From the NCBI GenBank assembly GCA_013396655.1, contig WBMV01002652.1, positions 186,001 through 250,000 of the forward strand: a stretch of DNA of 64,000 nucleotides. Direction: 5' to 3'. The notes below the pieces were generated by a model, which was not told the DNA's origin, did no database searches, and was given only the letters and a program-made list of their open reading frames with translations. Source of the DNA: Campylorhamphus procurvoides (taxonomy: Eukaryota > Chordata > Aves > Passeriformes > Dendrocolaptidae). Shown here piece after piece: positions 60,405 through 64,000 of the stretch. A program made the translations under genes and the position numbers. Numbering within the stretch: the stretch's first letter is position 1; each line of letters starts with the position of its first letter.

Positions 60405-63400
60405 GTGCTGCATGTACTTATTTTTCTTCTCAAAGTTTCTAAAGTGTTTCTAGAACAAAAACAACTTAAGACTGCTCTTCATTTTGCTGTTTCCTGCCAC
60501 TGCTGAAGTCTACAATTTTCAACATTCATACTTAGAAAAAAATGCCCTTTGATCTAGAATGTTCAAACCAAACTTTTCCACATTATTGCACAGTCCTCAA
60601 CAAACTCTCCTGCTACCTCTGGCTTCAGTTCTCTTTTGGGTAATAATTGAACCCAATGGTATTCCAAGACTTGGCATATAATAGAAACTACCCTGAAACA
60701 AATTGAAGGAAAATGCATTTGTGTTCACAATTACCTCAAGGTGTAACGCGTGCTCTTTGTGCTGTATTTTATGATGAGTGGCAACACAGGCACACAGCTG
60801 AGATGTTGAGACCACTGGCAAGCAGTTTTCTTAATGTCAAAAAGTGATGTGAAATCACAGCTGTTATTGTCATGCCAGGTGGACCAAAAAGACCCAAGTG
60901 TGAAACCTCTATCTGCAGATAGAGAAAACATTACATCCAGCTAAATACAGATTCTGCAAGGTCATGATTTTCTGTAAGGTCATGACTTCTTTCTGCAGTC
61001 TTCACTGATTTATTTCAGTTTTTTGATGCCTTTTAATATACTTACTAGCTTTTGTGTCTTGCTTAATGTTGCCTTAGGTATGCAAACTCCTGATGGAGAA
61101 CTTTGAGATTTTGTATCTCTACACACAGCTTTGACATACTATTTTGTATTCTTAAATGCTTTGAAACTCTTCTTCCTGTGTGTTTATTCTCTTGTGCTAC
61201 CAAAGAAAAGTCATCACTATCATTTCTCTGGAGAAAAGTAAATTCTTTGATAATGAAATCCAGAGAAATGCTTTCTTCTTTTATAATAACAATGTTTAAA
61301 CATTAACAAAGTGACAAGAGGCAAATACCTAGGAGCCGTTGTTTAATGAAGTCTCTAATACGTGACCTGTCTTCAAAACAGTAGGAATCAGTTTCATGCT
61401 AAAGCCTTTCTGTTTCTTTTATGACTCTGGTGATCCTAACTGTAAATAAAATTTAAAATGACAGATGTGAAAGCCTGCAGAATAATTGCTCTGCTGTAAA
61501 AAGCTGGTAATGAATTTGATGCTGATCCTGGGATTTTTCTGGGGACAGTTTTGTGAGCCTGACTGATACCTTATATCCAGGTTTTCTGCTAGTTTGGATG
61601 TACTCATAGACATTGAAATGTGCTTTGAAAATAACAGTATCCTATGAATATTTAAACAAGGACATAGAATTTAAGTACTGCTCAAGGAGTGCCTTGAGCC
61701 CCTCCATGCAGCGCTGACATGCAGCAGTGGTCTCTCACAGTGGGGATGCTGCAGACTAGCAGGAGTGCCAGAAGCCATGAGAAGTGGATGTGACAGAGCT
61801 TCAGATCTTCTGGCTTGTGTTTTTCTGTCAAGCATCCTCAGTGCAGCAGCTGGTGGCCTTTGTTCTGGTTTCATGCTCCAGGGGCAGATTCCCATCCTTC
61901 CTCCATGGTGAGTCCTGTGGGAAGGGCTCCCAATATCTGGCCCATTCCTGGGAAGAAGCTCTGACAGTGGGTGTTGTCCATTGCGACAGTCCATTCTCTC
62001 AAATCTTTAAAATCATAAGGCTTGGCATCTAGAGGCATAAGGTATAGGAATTATATAGTACAAGTATTACAGGTATGAGCATTAAGCAGAATGGTACTTC
62101 CAGGTAACAAACAGCTGGTGGGCAGCCACAAGCAAAGAAAAAGAAAAGACAGGTCCTATGACTGAGAAAGGTTGCTGCCAGGTATTGCCCCATCCAGTTG
62201 CTCTGCATCTCATCTCTGTGATGTAGCTGGGGTTAGTCATTCAGGTTCCTGACATTGCACCCAGCATAGCCTTCTGACACTTGGAAGGTATCTAAAGCAT
62301 CATATGTGACCAATATTTCCTCTCTGCACTTCCTCAGTGTAGGAACCAGATAAACACCTGATGCCTCCATGACCTAGTGGTTCCTTTGAGGCCTATCTCC
62401 AGCTTGTATTATGTGCAATAGTATGTTAATCAAATTTGGTGAAATTAAGACGTTTGGCAGTAGGTTTGGCATGGTTTATGCAAAATTCCTTGATAGGTCT
62501 CCTTTAGTTTTTGCATTCATTTTATATTATTCTTTTTGAAGTCATTTGATTCAAGGCCACATTGAGCAGTAAGAATTGGCTGTGGTTTCTGCTAACATCT
62601 GTAACAAGATTTGAGACAAGCAATTCTCAGTGAGTCGCTGGCATAGCAGTGTTGGGGCACATGTGAATGAGGGCTTGACTGTGGCTGTGCTAAGACTGGG
62701 AGTTCTCTGGAGGCTGCCCACCGTGTGCTGTGGTTCCAAATCCAGCAAATTGGTGTTTGAATCTAACACATAAAAAAACCCTAAAAAAGACTCAGGCAGT
62801 TCTTCTGCAAAGCCAGATATCCCAGATCCAGTCAATCAGTGTTTGGGATACCCCATTGCTTCTGCAATGGGGACTAGGGACAGGTCAAACGGAAAAACTT
62901 GCCCCTGCTTCCAGCAGAGTCTTCAGGTGTGCCTTATGGGAGAGCATCAGGGCTGTTGGAGAGCTCTTGTTACTTGGGATGGGATGGGGAAAGACTGGGA
63001 GCACTGCAAAGTGTGCAGGTACATGCCTGCTCAGAGGCAAAAACAGCACCTGGGAGTTAAACATTCAAAAGCACCTCCTTTGACCTCTTTTTTTGAAGAG
63101 GAGCTCAAACTGTGAATGGTGCACCCTGCACCCTCTAAACTACACTTCATTACATGAGACTGTGTTAAGTTCTAAAATTGGTTTTGACAAGCAGTTTATT
63201 TGGCTGCTTCAAACAATAAATAGTTCAGCATCCCCCCAAATGTTTTTTGCTATGAATAAAATTCTGTTTAAGCCTTTGAAATAAAATACTGAAGACGGAG
63301 TAAGGTGACTGTGAGTAACACAGTCATGAATCTCATTCACAACTCTGTGTTCTGCTGTTCAGCAGTGCTTCTTTCACTGCCCTTGTTAGTTGTGTGTTTG

Positions 63401-64000
63401 CAAACTGCTTTGACAATATTGGAGAAGCACAGAGCCTGGATAGCATGAGGGCCCTGGGGCAGCCCCTGACCCAGTCCAGGCTGTCCCCAGCCTTAGCAGG
63501 GCCACAGGGGACAGGAGTGGGGGAGATGAAATTTCCATGGCACCATATAGCTGTGGTTTACCTTACTAGATATTTATACATTTTTCTGTATTCCCCATGC
63601 CATGATTGTTCCTTCTGTCAATGACAGGGCACAGCAGAGGGGAGCAGGAGCAGCTGGGATAACAAACACAAAAAGCATGAATGCTGAAGGTAAACATTTA
63701 CATCAATTTTCCCAAGCAGTCCTTCTTGGAGACTGACAGTATCTATAAAGAGTTTCCCATGGCATTTCCACTGCATTGGTCTGCAGCATGTCATGCTTGG
63801 TCTTTTCAGACTGGATGCAGTTGATCTGAAGTAAGGAGCAGTCTGTGTTTGTGACTGAGCTGACTCAGCAACCTTTCAGCCCCCCCTTTTCCTTGGTTTT
63901 ATTGGGAAAGTGCTCTTCCTTTATTATTGTGAGCTGCACTTTAACTGTGTTAGCTAAATAAAGAGTTAAAGGACAAGACCATCAGCCATGTACCTTGGGC

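Larger units (their letters stand above)
54461..64000. other. Non-coding DNA with two weak coding-like patches
   Basis: Mostly unique-looking DNA without recognisable genes or repeats. The two patches that look least like background are listed separately (58454-59179 and 60309-60404). A run of A at about 58350-58359 and a T-run at about 55138-55148 are the only simple repeats of note. Confidence 0.5.

Noticed and set aside
60053..60433. 126-codon minus-strand frame
   Set aside because: No domain recognised; another minus frame over the same DNA also looks coding-like but contains a stop, so neither is supported.
1..64000. CRISPR arrays, tRNA or rRNA genes, bacterial operons
   Set aside because: No regular spacer-repeat pattern, no tRNA A/B box pair with cloverleaf and no rRNA-like sequence was seen; the repeat content is that of a bird nuclear genome.

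Overview
The window looks like gene-poor nuclear DNA from a bird, probably a passerine. The grounds are several truncated copies of the avian CR1 retrotransposon that keep the CR1 3' end and its ATTCTATGAT-type tail, plus several solo LTRs of the kinds common in songbird genomes (ERVL-like and others). I found no convincing protein-coding gene, tRNA, rRNA, CRISPR array or operon. Nearly all open frames are short, overlap each other on both strands and lack recognisable domains. The DNA is most simply an intergenic desert or the inside of a very large intron. Family names are from recognition by eye; no database was searched.

Layout. From 1 to 23.9 kb the DNA is mostly unique and non-coding, with one ERVL-like LTR near 1.4-1.8 kb and two CR1 tails (7.7 and 14.6 kb). 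An old LTR-like sequence begins at 23.96 kb. At 28.8-29.5 kb, on the minus strand, is the C-terminal piece of a LINE endonuclease/reverse-transcriptase protein that is not CR1-like. From 30.7 to 44.2 kb LTRs are dense: 30.76-31.46 kb (+), a CpG-rich young LTR at 32.8-33.3 kb behind a 252-base gap, a probable LTR at 37.5-38.0 kb (-), and a pair of related LTRs in opposite orientation at 38.79-39.88 kb (+) and 43.59-44.19 kb (-). From 44.2 to 64 kb the DNA is again mostly unique, with CR1 tails at 47.9, 52.9 and 54.2 kb.

The main discovery is the inverted LTR pair. Neither LTR has matching flanks, but the 5-base flanks are exchanged between the two: TCTTC lies before LTR-1 and after LTR-2 (in element orientation), and CCTAC lies after LTR-1 and before LTR-2. 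This is the pattern expected if homologous recombination between the two LTRs inverted the roughly 3.7 kb between them. The LTRs differ by about 5 percent in their outer 5' part but share a 280-base tract with no difference, as expected for gene conversion at the exchange. That tract ends exactly at a single-N gap, so an assembly error is the main alternative.

No genes act together here. What functional content there may be is regulatory: a few stretches with transcription-factor-like palindromes (RFX X-box, POU octamer) and a CTCF-like site inside an LTR. All of these are motif-level inferences.
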